DNA of 64,000 nt from Aurantibacter_A sp965215845 (GTDB lineage Bacteria > Bacteroidota > Bacteroidia > Flavobacteriales > Flavobacteriaceae), in NCBI GenBank assembly GCA_965215845.1, contig CBDCEL010000003.1:868001-932000 (forward strand), written 5' to 3'. The notes under the pieces were generated by a model. It did not search any database. It was not told where the DNA came from and was given only the letters and a program-made list of their open reading frames with translations. The position numbers and the translations under genes were made by a program. Position 1 is the first letter of the stretch. The number at the start of each line of letters is the position of its first letter. Below, piece after piece: positions 35,500 through 45,227 of the stretch.

Positions 35500-35530
35500 C
35501 AAATCTATAGAATTGAAATTAATTACGCAA
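35500..35530 (-). promoter_or_regulatory. Promoter of the susC operon
   Basis: On the minus strand TTG (35528-35530), then 20 bases, then TAGATTTG (35500-35507), an exact TAnnTTTG. The spacing equals that of the ZapB-like promoter in this window. The leader to the ATG at 35438 is about 57 bases. The -33 element lies inside the left arm of the palindromic operator. Confidence 0.7.
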
Positions 35531-35542
35531 CCGATTGCGTAA
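35523..35542. promoter_or_regulatory. LacI-type operator overlapping the susC promoter
   Basis: TTACGCAA (35523-35530) and TTGCGTAA (35535-35542) are perfect inverted arms around CCGA. The arms resemble the ACGCAA/TTGCGT core of PurR/LacI-class operators. The site covers the susC -33 element and faces the lacI gene, so binding should repress susC in the absence of ligand. Confidence 0.75.
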
Positions 35543-35648
35543 AAATATCACAAAAAAACATCATTTTTGTTAATTATTTTGTTAATATGTTAAATATTAT
35601 ATAGGTATTCATTAAAATACCTATATTTTATTGATGTGATAATTTGTT

Positions 35649-35688
35649 TTACGCAATTTTTTTAAAATAATATTTTTTTATTGCGTAT
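35649..35688. promoter_or_regulatory. Two operator half-sites upstream of lacI
   Basis: TTACGCAA (35649-35656) and TTGCGTAT (35681-35688) repeat the arms of the main operator but lie 24 bases apart (32 bases centre to centre). The right half-site is just upstream of the lacI -7 box. This fits autoregulation or DNA looping. Confidence 0.5.
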
Positions 35689-35700
35689 TATTGTTCTTGT

Positions 35701-35708
35701 TATTTTTG
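35701..35708 (+). promoter_or_regulatory. -7 box of lacI (TATTTTTG)
   Basis: An exact TAnnTTTG ending 5 bases before ATG 35714. A TTG at 35681-35683 lies 17 bases upstream of it, inside an operator half-site. A leaderless or nearly leaderless mRNA is implied. Confidence 0.5.
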
Positions 35709-35713
35709 CAAGC

Positions 35714-36733
35714 ATGAGTAAAAAAGTCACTATTTATGATTTAGCGGAAGAACTCGATGTCTCCCCGGCTACAGTTAGCAGAGGACTCAATAACCATCCT
35801 TCTATCAGCGAAGCGACCAAAGAGCGCATCATTGCAGTAGCAAAAGCATCTGGTTACCGAACCAACAAATTTGCCGTCAACCTTAGTAAACAAAAATCAA
35901 ATACGATCGGAGTCATTGTTCCTAGACTCAACTCATATTTTATGTCAACGGTTTTGGCCGGTATCGAAAAAGTTGCCAACGACGTTGGATACAATTTGAT
36001 AATCAGTCAATCCTTAGAATCTGAAGCGAAGGAAAAGATGAATGCCAAAACACTTTACGACAGTGGTGTTGACGCCCTACTCGTGTCTTTAGCATACGAA
36101 ACCAATGATTATAAGCATTTGACAATATTCACCGACCGCAAGATTCCGCTATTGTTTTTTGATCGGGTTTTTGACCTTCCCACATGCCCCACCATCCTCA
36201 TCGACAATAGGGCTGCCGGCTTAATGGCCACAGCACACCTCATAGAACAAGGGTGTACCAACATACTACATATTGCAGGAAACCTTAAAAGAAATGTCTA
36301 CTCGGAACGCTTTGAGGGGTTTAAAGAAGCCCTCGGGAAAAACGCACTGCCATTCGATAAAAAGGAAAATTTGCTTGAATTGGACCTAGATCCGAAAAAA
36401 GTACATCTCGCCTTGAATCGATTGAAAAACTCAAAAGTTGGCATTGACGGTATTTTTGTTGCGAACGATACTTTTGCTGTGCATTGCATCAAAGAGCTTA
36501 TAAAGGAAGGATTTAGCATTCCTCAAGACATTAAAATAGTCGGGTTTAACAATGACCCTGTTTCTGAAGTAATCAGTCCTAATTTAACCACCATTGAATA
36601 CCCTGGTTACAAAATGGGCGTTTTGGCGGGGCAAAGCATTATCGGTCATCTGAACGGTTCCATAAATCTGCAATCGGCCAATTCCATTACCTTAAATCAT
36701 AAATTAATAATAAGGGAATCCTCTTTGAAATAA
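35714..36733 (+). CDS. LacI family transcriptional regulator
   Basis: 339 residues from ATG 35714 (MSKKVTIYDLAEELDVSPAT); a TTG reading from 35681 would run through the -7 box and is rejected. The helix-turn-helix (about 5-25) and hinge helix (YRTNKFAVNLSKQ, about 50-62) are followed by a periplasmic-binding-protein-like sensor (65-335) with SYFMSTVLAGIE, FFDRV and IKIVGFNNDPVSE. It is divergent from susC and followed 7 bases later by thuA. It probably represses the susC operon until a sugar ligand binds. Confidence 0.95.
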   Translation: MSKKVTIYDLAEELDVSPATVSRGLNNHPSISEATKERIIAVAKASGYRTNKFAVNLSKQKSNTIGVIVPRLNSYFMSTVLAGIEKVANDVGYNLIISQSLESEAKEKMNAKTLYDSGVDALLVSLAYETNDYKHLTIFTDRKIPLLFFDRVFDLPTCPTILIDNRAAGLMATAHLIEQGCTNILHIAGNLKRNVYSERFEGFKEALGKNALPFDKKENLLELDLDPKKVHLALNRLKNSKVGIDGIFVANDTFAVHCIKELIKEGFSIPQDIKIVGFNNDPVSEVISPNLTTIEYPGYKMGVLAGQSIIGHLNGSINLQSANSITLNHKLIIRESSLK

Positions 36734-36740
36734 AAATCCA

Positions 36741-37661
36741 ATGAAAGGCTTTACATCAATCCTCTTGACACTATTATTATATGTTTCTGGTCACACACAG
36801 AGCATGCAAGAAATTAAAATTACGGAAGAATGGCTCTCTAAAATCGAAAAACTGGCCCCATCTGAAACTACGGTAAAAAATGTCGGTAAAAAGAAGGTGC
36901 TCGTTTTTTCAAAGGCCACTGGGTTTGACCACTGGACGATTCCCCATAACGCAGAAATGTTGAAGATCTTGGGCAAGAAGACGAATGCCTTTGAAATACA
37001 CATTAAATATGATCTTGAACAGTTCGAAAAAAAGAATCTCAAGCAATATGATGCGGTGGTCTTCAACAATTGTAATCCGAGTGGACCCGACCGTGATCTT
37101 TTTGCAGATTTGCTTCGACAAAACACATCCCTATCGGATATGGAAATCAAGAAGATGGCCCCGAAATATGAGTCAAACATGTTGAATTATGTTAGAAAGG
37201 GAGGTGGCTTGATGATACTTCATGGTGCTATCACGGTACAGAACAACTCATTGGAATTTAGCAAAATGACGGGAGGTAGTTTTGATTACCACCCAAAACA
37301 ACAAGAGATACATGTTAAGGAGGTCGATTTGAACCACCCGCTGGTAAAGGCTTTTAACGGGAAGGGATTGACCCATTTTGATGAACCCTATTTTTTCAAG
37401 AATGCATATTCCGATTATAATTTTCATCCCTTGTTGTATATGGAAGTAGATAAACTAGAGGGCTTGAAGGAAGCGGTCGATGAAAAAGTCATTTACCTTT
37501 CATGGATAAAAAGATATGGCAAGGGAAGGGTTTTTTATAGCTCCCCATCACACAATGCCCACAGTATGGAACAAGCTGGGCTACTGCAATTCTTCTTGGA
37601 TGGGCTTCAATATATCACAGGGGACTTGGAGTGTGATGATTCGCCGATAGGAAAAAAATAG
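36741..37661 (+). CDS. Exported ThuA domain protein
   Basis: 306 residues with a signal peptide (about 1-19) and a ThuA domain (about 50-285) with KVLVFSKATGFDHWTIP, YDAVVFNNCNP, YVRKGGGLMILHG and RVFYSSPSHNAH. ThuA proteins share a glutamine-amidotransferase-like fold, help in trehalose or sucrose use in Rhizobia and often occur beside Gfo/Idh/MocA enzymes; the exact role is unknown. It is co-transcribed with lacI and convergent with the DUF1501 gene (5 bases between stops). Confidence 0.88.
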   Translation: MKGFTSILLTLLLYVSGHTQSMQEIKITEEWLSKIEKLAPSETTVKNVGKKKVLVFSKATGFDHWTIPHNAEMLKILGKKTNAFEIHIKYDLEQFEKKNLKQYDAVVFNNCNPSGPDRDLFADLLRQNTSLSDMEIKKMAPKYESNMLNYVRKGGGLMILHGAITVQNNSLEFSKMTGGSFDYHPKQQEIHVKEVDLNHPLVKAFNGKGLTHFDEPYFFKNAYSDYNFHPLLYMEVDKLEGLKEAVDEKVIYLSWIKRYGKGRVFYSSPSHNAHSMEQAGLLQFFLDGLQYITGDLECDDSPIGKK

Positions 37662-37666
37662 TTTTC

Positions 37667-39145
37667 CTAGGCCAAAATGTCCTTGACCACATGCCCGTGC
37701 ACATCGGTCAGGCGATACCTACGACCTTGATGTTTAAAGGTAAGCCGTTCGTGATCGATGCCCAAAAGATGAAGTAAGGTAGCCTGAAAGTCATGTACGT
37801 GCACTCCATTCCGAGTCACATTATAACTGAACTCATCGGTCTCTCCGTAAACCATTCCCGGTTTTATGCCGGCACCAGCCATCCACATAGTAAAGCAGCC
37901 CGGATGGTGATCTCGGCCATAATTATCAGCGGTCAATCTGCCTTGTGAAAAACTTGTGCGCCCGAATTCACCGCCCCAAATGACCAAGGTATCCTCGAGT
38001 AACCCACGTTGTTTCAGGTCGGTAATCAACCCTGCGGTGGCTTGGTCGGTATCCAGGGCCTGCCGTTTTATACCCTTTGGGAGTCCACCGTGTTGGTCCC
38101 ATCCCATGTGGTAGAGTTGGATAAATTTTACATCCTTTTCGGCCAAACACCTAGCCTGAAGACAGTTTGCGGCGTAGGTGCCCGGAACCTTGGCATTCTT
38201 TCCATACAGCTCATAAATATGATCAGGTTCATTGGAAGTATCCACCGCATCGGGTACCGAACTCTGCATGCGGTAAGCCATTTCGTATTGATTGATTTTT
38301 GATTGTATTTCGGGGTCATGCCAAATATCGAACTGTTCGTTGTTCAGGTCGGCGATATAATTCAGTGCCCTTCTACGATCGTGTTCATGCACCCCATGGG
38401 GATTATTCAAATAAAGCACGGGATCCTTTCCGGACCGGAATTGCACCCCCTGATGATGTGAGGGGAGAAATCCGTTGCCCCAAGCCGCCGAGCTCAATGG
38501 CTGTGCGCCACCACCTTTAGAGAGCATGACTACAAAATTAGGCAGGTCTTCGTTATCACTTCCCAACCCGTAACTAAGCCAAGATCCGATGGAGGGTCTA
38601 CCACTCAATTGCGATCCGGTCTGTACGAACATTACCGCAGGCTCATGGTTAATGGCCTCAGTGTACATGGATTTTATGATACATAGGTCGTCGACCACCT
38701 TGGCCGTATAGGGAAAAAGATCACTGACCCAAGCACCTGACTGCCCATATTGTTTAAAATCATAAATAGACTGTACCAAAGGAAAGGTTGACTGGTCGGT
38801 TACCATCCCAGAGTTGCGTTGTGTACCCCTCACCGAATCTGGAATTTCCTCTCCATGCCATTTTTTCAAGGCGGGTTTGTAGTCAAACGTTTCCAATTGT
38901 GAAGGCCCTCCGCTTTGAAACAGGTAGATAATCCGTTTCGCCTTCGCCGGAAAATGCGTACCGCTCAGCACACTGCCCATTCCATTGGGCATTGGCCCTA
39001 CATCAGGGCCCAACAGATTATTTGCGAGGGAATGGCCTCGGCCCAGTAGACTTGATAATGCAATCGATCCAAAGCCCAGGGAAGCCTTTTTTAAAAAGCC
39101 CCTACGGGTCTCTTGAAATCTTTTTTGTTCTTGAAAATCGTTCAT
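37667..39145 (-). CDS. DUF1501 protein with Tat signal
   Basis: 492 residues. ETRRGFLKKASLGFGSIALS (about 13-32) is a twin-arginine signal. The rest is an alkaline-phosphatase/sulfatase-like DUF1501 domain: RIIYLFQSGGPSQLETFDYK, MVTDQSTFPLVQS, a later LYHMGWDQHG, and VIWGGEFGRTSFSQG. There is no sulfatase Cys-x-Pro-x-Arg motif. DUF1501 genes follow PSCyt1/DUF1549/DUF1553 genes in Planctomycetes and Verrucomicrobia, as here, 9 bases downstream. The substrate is unknown; the pair is thought to work on complex polymers. Confidence 0.9.
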   Translation of the reverse strand: MNDFQEQKRFQETRRGFLKKASLGFGSIALSSLLGRGHSLANNLLGPDVGPMPNGMGSVLSGTHFPAKAKRIIYLFQSGGPSQLETFDYKPALKKWHGEEIPDSVRGTQRNSGMVTDQSTFPLVQSIYDFKQYGQSGAWVSDLFPYTAKVVDDLCIIKSMYTEAINHEPAVMFVQTGSQLSGRPSIGSWLSYGLGSDNEDLPNFVVMLSKGGGAQPLSSAAWGNGFLPSHHQGVQFRSGKDPVLYLNNPHGVHEHDRRRALNYIADLNNEQFDIWHDPEIQSKINQYEMAYRMQSSVPDAVDTSNEPDHIYELYGKNAKVPGTYAANCLQARCLAEKDVKFIQLYHMGWDQHGGLPKGIKRQALDTDQATAGLITDLKQRGLLEDTLVIWGGEFGRTSFSQGRLTADNYGRDHHPGCFTMWMAGAGIKPGMVYGETDEFSYNVTRNGVHVHDFQATLLHLLGIDHERLTFKHQGRRYRLTDVHGHVVKDILA

Positions 39146-39154
39146 GATTTTTGT

Positions 39155-42100
39155 TTACCGTATCGTGTACCCCTCATAGGTGTTCATTATCCCATTGACC
39201 ACTGTGGCGAGGGCTGCCACTTGAACTGGATCCGAGGTAATCTTTATTTTGGTTTCTCCCGTGTTCAGATAAGCGACTGCGTCCTTTTCATTTAACGTGA
39301 AACGGTTAAGCTCGTCTTTTAGGAAGCTCGTTAGTACATCCATTTCATCTTTCCGGGGCAATCTACCCGTACTGACTTGAAAGACCTGTTGTAATTGTTT
39401 TTCCGTGTTCCCCTCCCCTACCTTCTCAATAATATTTTCTGCCAATATATAGGAAGCCTCAATAAACTGTGGATCATTGAGCAGCACCAAGGCCTGCAAT
39501 GGCGTACTGGTCTGTCCACGCTTTACCATACAGACACTTCGGTCGCCTACATCGAAAATCTGCATGGACGGTGGTGCAGAGGTCCTCTTCCATATTGTAT
39601 ACAAGCTTCTCCGGTATAGACCTTCGCCAGGTTGCTGTTTGTATTCGTATCGCCAAGGTTTGTTGCTGATTTCATCCCAAAGGCCTTCCGGTTGATAAGG
39701 ATAGACACTTGGCCCACCTATTCTCGGGGATAACAGTCCGCTGATGGCCAGTGCATTATCACGTACCATTTCGGCGGTCATTCTTTTGCTTGGTCCTATG
39801 GCGAGTAGTTTGTTGGCCGCATCTATCTCCAATATTTCAGGGCGTACCTTTGAGCTCTGTTGGTAGGTGGCCGACATCACAATTTTTTTGTGCATTCCCT
39901 TGATATCCCAACCTGATTCCATAAAATCAACGGCCAACCAATCCAACAGCTGGGGATGCGAAGGTAGGCTGCCCTGATTTCCAAAATCATCCGAGGTTTC
40001 GACCAATCCCCGCCCAAAATGCATCTGCCAAAGGCGATTGACGAATACACGAGCGGTCAATGGATGGTCTTCGTCGAATAACCATTTTGAAAGGCCTAAT
40101 CGGTTTCTTGGCCAATCGTCATCAAAGGGCAAGATGGCTTCCGGCACATCGGGTCGCACCTCTTCAGTCGGGGCATCGTACATGCCACGGTCGAGAATAT
40201 ACGTTGGTCGTGGTTCGGGTAAATCGCCCAAGACCATAATCTCCTTGACGGGTTCCAATTTTTGAAGCTTCTCCTGACGGAGTTTTTGCAAGCTCCGCCG
40301 TTTAGCCTCCGCCGCCTCGCTCACACTTTTAAGTTGAAAGTCAGCCAGTAATTGTCTATCGTTTGCGGCCACCATTTTCATTGCCTCCCCCGAGTCGTTA
40401 TCGTACTGGATTTCTAAAGCGGACAATTCCCTATCATAAATCTTAAGGTCATCAACACCGCCATTTTTAAAGGTCTTGAACTTGTCACGGATACCCATGG
40501 TAAAACCGTTAAATCCATAAGTATGAACATCTGGGCGATACAAAATTGATTTATAAAGATTATCGATTTCGATAGTTATGGGCACTTCTTTTCCGTTTAC
40601 GTACACCCCTACTCCCTTGGCCTTGGCCGAACCATCATAGGTAACAGTTACAATGCTCCATTCTCTTTCGGGTATGGGACTTTTGGTCTTCACCTGAATC
40701 GCATTGGTCGGTCATGATCGTGCGATGATGAATTTGAGATGATTATTCTCCAAATGCATCGAATAGCCTTTTAGACCCAACCTATTTTGTTGACAATGGG
40801 TATAGATCGTCGTTTCTTCATAGTTACCATCAGGATGAACGGCAATCGCAATTGTAAAGGGATCTGATTGGTCGAACCAACCTACTTTTTCGGGTAAAGT
40901 AATTGTGGAGTAGTCGTTAAAGAATACCCCCTTACCATGCCGCCCATTCCGTACTTCAGGTTCGTTAAGGACTACGGGACGCCGATGACCCGATTTGTTG
41001 GGTGTGGTAACCGTTTTTTCGTTCCTGGCGGTAAATCGGTCAAAATCAACAGCTGCGACCAATCCTTTTTGGAGCCCCTTTTTTAAGGCATTTTCCAAAA
41101 TCGATGGGGTCGCGGCCCATTTATCGACAAGATCAACTTTCTTGTCATCGATAGCGACCAATTCCTTCTTCACGGAATGGATGTTCCTGTCTATGTATTC
41201 CAAAACCCTATCTTGTTCATCATTGGTCAACAAAAGTGATGGGCCAGGCACTTGTCCTGGCCCATAAACAGCTGTTCCAATTTCATTAGTGCTATTGAAG
41301 AAAGCAAACATTTCATAATGGTCTTTTTGGCTGATCGGGTCGTACTTGTGATCGTGGCATCGGGCACATTCAATGCTTAGGCCTAAAAAAGCCTTTCCGA
41401 CTGAAAGCGTACGGTCAGCTACATACTCCACACGGTATTCCTCGAAAATAATTCCTGCCTCCGAATTTCTTTTATGCAATCGGTTAAAGGCGGTGGCCAG
41501 TATACTCTCCTGTGTCGATTTTTCGATAAGGTCCCCCGCCAATTGCCAAGTTGCGAACAGGTCATATGGCATATTCTCGTTGAAGGCCTTGATGACCCAG
41601 TCGCGGTACGGGCTTAACTCTCGATGTTTGTCGTCGAGATAGCCATCGCTATCGGTGTAGCGGGCCACATCCATCCAATCGGCGGCCATTCGCTCGCCAT
41701 AGGCAGGCGAGGCCAAAAGCCTATCCACGATTTTTTCATAAGCATTTTTCGAAGTGTCGTTGACGAAATCCTCGATTTGTCGCAATGTCGGAGGAAGGCC
41801 TATAAGGTCAAAGCTCAGCCTTCGAATGAGCGCTTCCCTTGATGCGCGCTCTGACGGTACCAGGCTTTCCTGTTTCAGTTTGTTGGCTACAAAATAATCG
41901 ATTTCGTTGTTGCTCCATTTCTTTAAGTTGGAATCCAATTGGGGCAAACTCTCTTTTTTCGGTTTAATAAAAGACCAGTGTGGCTTATATTTTGCACCCT
42001 GTTCTACCCATTTAGTCAGGATGGCTTTTTCCATTTGGCTCAATTCCACCTTAAATTCTGGAGGTGGCATTTGTATTTCGGGATTGTCGGAAAGAATACG

Positions 42101-42397
42101 CCTGATGGCTTCGCTATTTTCAGGTTTGCCGGGCACAATAGGATGTTTTCCCGAATCTTTCAGCGCCTTGTAAGCATTCTCGGCAATATCCAATCGAAGT
42201 CCCGCTTTTTGATTGGCCTTATCAGGACCGTGACAAGCGAAACATTTATCGGAAAGCACCGGTTTTACGTGATGGTTAAAATCGATTTTTTCGGGAAGCT
42301 CGGCCATCATCACTTCAATTTCCACGGGAGCATTGAAACCGCAGCTTGTCACCAAAATAAACAAGGGCAAGAACAGCACAAAACGAAAATAATTCAT
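39155..42397 (-). pseudogene. PSCyt1-DUF1549-LamG-DUF1553 protein interrupted by an in-frame TGA
   Basis: One 1080-codon frame from ATG 42397 (lipoprotein signal, Cys19), broken only by a TGA at 40712-40714 (codon 562). Before it: planctomycete cytochrome c domain (CFACHG, Cys52/Cys55/His56), DUF1549 (about 140-360, with RRLSFDLIGLPPT and YGERMAADWMDVARY) and most of a LamG-like domain. After it, in the same frame, come the rest of LamG (WSIVTVTYDGSAKA) and DUF1553 (LGLSKWLFDEDHPLTARVFV). The TGA follows ...IIARS and precedes PTNAI, where relatives have Ser-Trp-Pro, so TGG to TGA is likely. A GTG at 40691-40693 could restart translation but would lack a signal. A sequencing error cannot be excluded. 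Confidence 0.82.
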
Positions 42398-42558
42398 CGT
42401 AGAAGGAATAACCAATCTAAGATATTGATTTTAAACGGCTTTATGAGAAAAGAAGGTAATCAAAAGAGTCTTGATAAAGTCCTTTTAAAGTAGCCGAAGC
42501 AGCATTTTTAGAAGATATCGAACAACATCATTTTTTTTGCAGAACGTTTTTATGTAAA

Positions 42559-42580
42559 CGCTTGGTATTAACCAAAAGCG
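42559..42580. repeat. Imperfect inverted repeat between hemolysin III and PSCyt1 genes
   Basis: CGCTTGGT (42559-42566) and ACCAAAAGCG (42571-42580) pair with a two-base bulge around ATTA. It lies 19 bases past the hemolysin III stop and 160 bases before the PSCyt1 start. There is no T-run. It may be an operator or an RNA hairpin. Confidence 0.4.
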
Positions 42581-42598
42581 CTCTTTGACAAGAGACAA

Positions 42599-43231
42599 TT
42601 AGATAACGCACAAGTAAATCATCAACCAATGGCTGATTGCGCCGCCCAAAACAAACAGATGCCAAATGAAATGATTGTAGGGTATCTTTCTTAAGGCATA
42701 GAACACAATACCCAAAGTGTAAAAAGCCCCACCTAAAAACAAGAGTTTGATCCCTAAACTCGGTGTATAATCCAAGAGATTTTCAAAATCAAGCACAATC
42801 AACCAGCCCATTGCGATATAGAGCAAAAGGGATAAAAACTCCAGCTTTCCCGTATAAAATATTTTGAAAAGGGTACCCAAGGCCGCAATGGCCCAAACCG
42901 TATAAAAAATCGTCCATCCGTTGCCATTGATCAAGGTGATCAGGGCCACGGGTGTATAGGTTCCGGCAATGAGAAAATAAATATTGATATGATCTAGAAT
43001 TCGAAGTACCCTTTTTGTTTTTTGCTTGTTCGAGGCATGGTAAAATGCAGAGACGAGCATCATTGCGATAAGCGAGATACTATAAATGACGATGCTTGTT
43101 GTGGCATATTCCGATTTTTCGGAATTTTTAAGGAGCAATAGTAGCATTCCCATTATGGAAAGCAGGGCGCCTATTCCATGGGAAATAGCATTAAGCTTTT
43201 CTTCGTTCCTGTATTCGATACCTGCATCCAT
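42599..43231 (-). CDS. Hemolysin III family membrane protein
   Basis: 210 residues with seven membrane segments of the PAQR/hemolysin III type. Marks are EEKLNAISHGIGALLS at 10-25, SAFYHASNKQKTK with the conserved Ser and His, and FIWHLFVLGGAISHWL near the end, whose His residues join the metal site. Bacterial members are inner-membrane proteins (TrhA in B. subtilis) linked to membrane homeostasis; true hemolytic activity is rarely shown. It sits within the PSCyt1/azurin cluster but has no clear tie to it. Confidence 0.9.
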   Translation of the reverse strand: MDAGIEYRNEEKLNAISHGIGALLSIMGMLLLLLKNSEKSEYATTSIVIYSISLIAMMLVSAFYHASNKQKTKRVLRILDHINIYFLIAGTYTPVALITLINGNGWTIFYTVWAIAALGTLFKIFYTGKLEFLSLLLYIAMGWLIVLDFENLLDYTPSLGIKLLFLGGAFYTLGIVFYALRKIPYNHFIWHLFVLGGAISHWLMIYLCVI

Positions 43232-43252
43232 TTCGAGCGCGAAGGTACGGCC

Positions 43253-45217
43253 TCAAATACTTTCTTTCACGATCAATTTGATGCGCATGGAAGCCGCATG
43301 TCCCGGAAAAGTGCAAACAATCCAATATTCACCGGGACTGTTTGGTACTTGAAAATATATTTTCTCGGAGGTCTCCGGCTCTAAAATTCCGGTGTGTACG
43401 ATGACCTGGTCAGAATCTGGAACGTAATTTAAATCGGCTCCGTCCAATCCTAATTCCAAAGCCATATCTGCAACTTTGTCAACGGCATCGCCTTTCTGGG
43501 TGATGACCAAATTGTGTAACATGTCATCATTATTGTTGAATGTCAATTCAATTTTCTTACCTCGCTCCAACTCCAATTCCCCGATATCATATTTTAGTCC
43601 GGGTTTGGTACCTATGGTAAGCTGTTGATCAAACCCTTCCGTCCAAGTCAACGGCATTTCATTGACCCGCTTTTCTTGTACGATTCCTTCCAAGGCTTTG
43701 ACCATATTCGCGGTGGGTTGGGATTTCAATTCACCACCCGGTACTTCATTTAAGGTATAGTATGCGGTGTTATGCAACAATCTTTCCCCTAAGCTGGATT
43801 TCATATCAGGAATCTTCAATTGATGAATAAAGCCCAAGCGCATTCCGTCAATTGTCAATTTGACCGAAAGTCCATCTTCTGAAACTTCGGCTTTTTGAAC
43901 CAATCCTTTTTGCTGACCCACGATCGGACTCCCGTACTTGTAATGATATTTATAATTGAAACTTGTCATTTGATATTGGGTTGGATCACTAGCCAGGGTC
44001 ATGTTGACCGGTTTTGTAAATTCCAGTTCAAAGCCATCGTCCTTGGCTTTCATGGTCTTTATCTCAAAGGGTGTTTTGCCCGACCAAACCAAACGTTGAA
44101 GTCCGTATGGTTTTTTGCCGGTCGAAGCCCATCCCCTGCTGGTCATACCGACGAACATGCTATTGTCACTACCCCAGATCATCCTCAATATTCCAGAGGA
44201 AAACCCTTCAACAAAATTAAAAGCCGCGCCTTGATACACGCCATTCACTTTTTCCATGAAAACGCGCATAATCTTGCTATGTCCCTGATCGCCCACAAAT
44301 AATTGACCTTCGAAGGGGCCAAAATTTCCACCGGTCGTGTCATAAAGAATATCCGATGTGGATATGCCCAATATCGTATGTGGAAACCAAATTGCCGGTG
44401 CCTTCATCTCGGGCACCTTTTTCGAATATTCGTAGAGGCTTATTCCGGGTTCCCTTTCGATATCCTCCATTTTCAATTTCAGCGGGGATTTTTCGTCATC
44501 GGTCCATACCAAGCCCTCAGGGTTTCCTGCAAAATCGCCTTTTTCAAGATGGGTCATTCTACCCGAACCGACCCAGTCACCCTGATTTTCGGTATAGAAA
44601 ACATCACCTTGGGCATTGATTTCAAAACCGGACGGAGAACGTAAACCTGTTGCTATCGGGGTCATTTCGCCCTCAGGTGTAATCTGCAACAGCCAGCCCC
44701 GCCATTTTGAAAGACTCGCACCATGGCCGATCCATGAAAGATTCAAGGTGACCAACATATTGCCATTATCCAAAAACTTTGGGCCATATGAATAGTCATG
44801 GTAATTGCCCGAAAGCGGCCAAGAATAAATCGTTTCATAAATATCGGCCCTTTCATCCCCGTTCGTATCTTTCAAACGTGTCAACTCACCTCGCTGCGAC
44901 AGATAAAAACTCCCATTTCTATAGTTCAACCCAAGCGGTTCGTGAAGGCCACGCGCGAACCTCTTATAAACTGGTCTTCGCCCATACGGATTATCGATTA
45001 ACCAAACCTCGCCCCTTCTGGTCGACACACCCAATTTATCATCATCGGTCAAGGTCAGACCCCCCACTTCAAGCACGACATCCGAAGGAATCGGAACATC
45101 GACAATCTTGTAATAATATGATTCTTTTTTCGCCATTTCCGATTGCGCAAGCGCACTGCACACGAAACAAAGACCCAAAAGGAATAGCCATACGATATTG
45201 TTTTTTCTTTTTTGCAT
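43253..45217 (-). CDS. Exported beta-propeller protein with C-terminal azurin domain
   Basis: 654 residues with a signal peptide (about 1-25). The first 400 residues form a propeller of the sorbosone/PQQ-dehydrogenase-like type (LTLTDDDKLGVSTRRGEVWL, IATGLRSPSGFEINAQGDVF, GQLFVGDQGHSKIMRV). A linker region of about 100 residues follows, then a cupredoxin (about 545-654) with His568, Cys635, His640 and Met644; CTFPGHxxxM is the exact azurin copper loop. It is thus a likely periplasmic electron-transfer or sugar-oxidising protein. It is 10 bases from the DUF1080 gene on the same strand. PQQ use is unproven. Confidence 0.87.
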   Translation of the reverse strand: MQKRKNNIVWLFLLGLCFVCSALAQSEMAKKESYYYKIVDVPIPSDVVLEVGGLTLTDDDKLGVSTRRGEVWLIDNPYGRRPVYKRFARGLHEPLGLNYRNGSFYLSQRGELTRLKDTNGDERADIYETIYSWPLSGNYHDYSYGPKFLDNGNMLVTLNLSWIGHGASLSKWRGWLLQITPEGEMTPIATGLRSPSGFEINAQGDVFYTENQGDWVGSGRMTHLEKGDFAGNPEGLVWTDDEKSPLKLKMEDIEREPGISLYEYSKKVPEMKAPAIWFPHTILGISTSDILYDTTGGNFGPFEGQLFVGDQGHSKIMRVFMEKVNGVYQGAAFNFVEGFSSGILRMIWGSDNSMFVGMTSRGWASTGKKPYGLQRLVWSGKTPFEIKTMKAKDDGFELEFTKPVNMTLASDPTQYQMTSFNYKYHYKYGSPIVGQQKGLVQKAEVSEDGLSVKLTIDGMRLGFIHQLKIPDMKSSLGERLLHNTAYYTLNEVPGGELKSQPTANMVKALEGIVQEKRVNEMPLTWTEGFDQQLTIGTKPGLKYDIGELELERGKKIELTFNNNDDMLHNLVITQKGDAVDKVADMALELGLDGADLNYVPDSDQVIVHTGILEPETSEKIYFQVPNSPGEYWIVCTFPGHAASMRIKLIVKESI

Positions 45218-45227
45218 TCCTATTGAT

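Noticed and set aside
35681..35713. TTG start for the LacI regulator at 35681
   Set aside because: It lies in an operator half-site and its frame runs through the -7 box; ATG 35714 gives the standard helix-turn-helix opening.
40691..42397. Two separate genes instead of one interrupted gene, or a selenocysteine TGA
   Set aside because: Both parts are in one frame and fall inside one LamG domain; the TGA sits at a Trp position and no selenocysteine machinery or context supports recoding.
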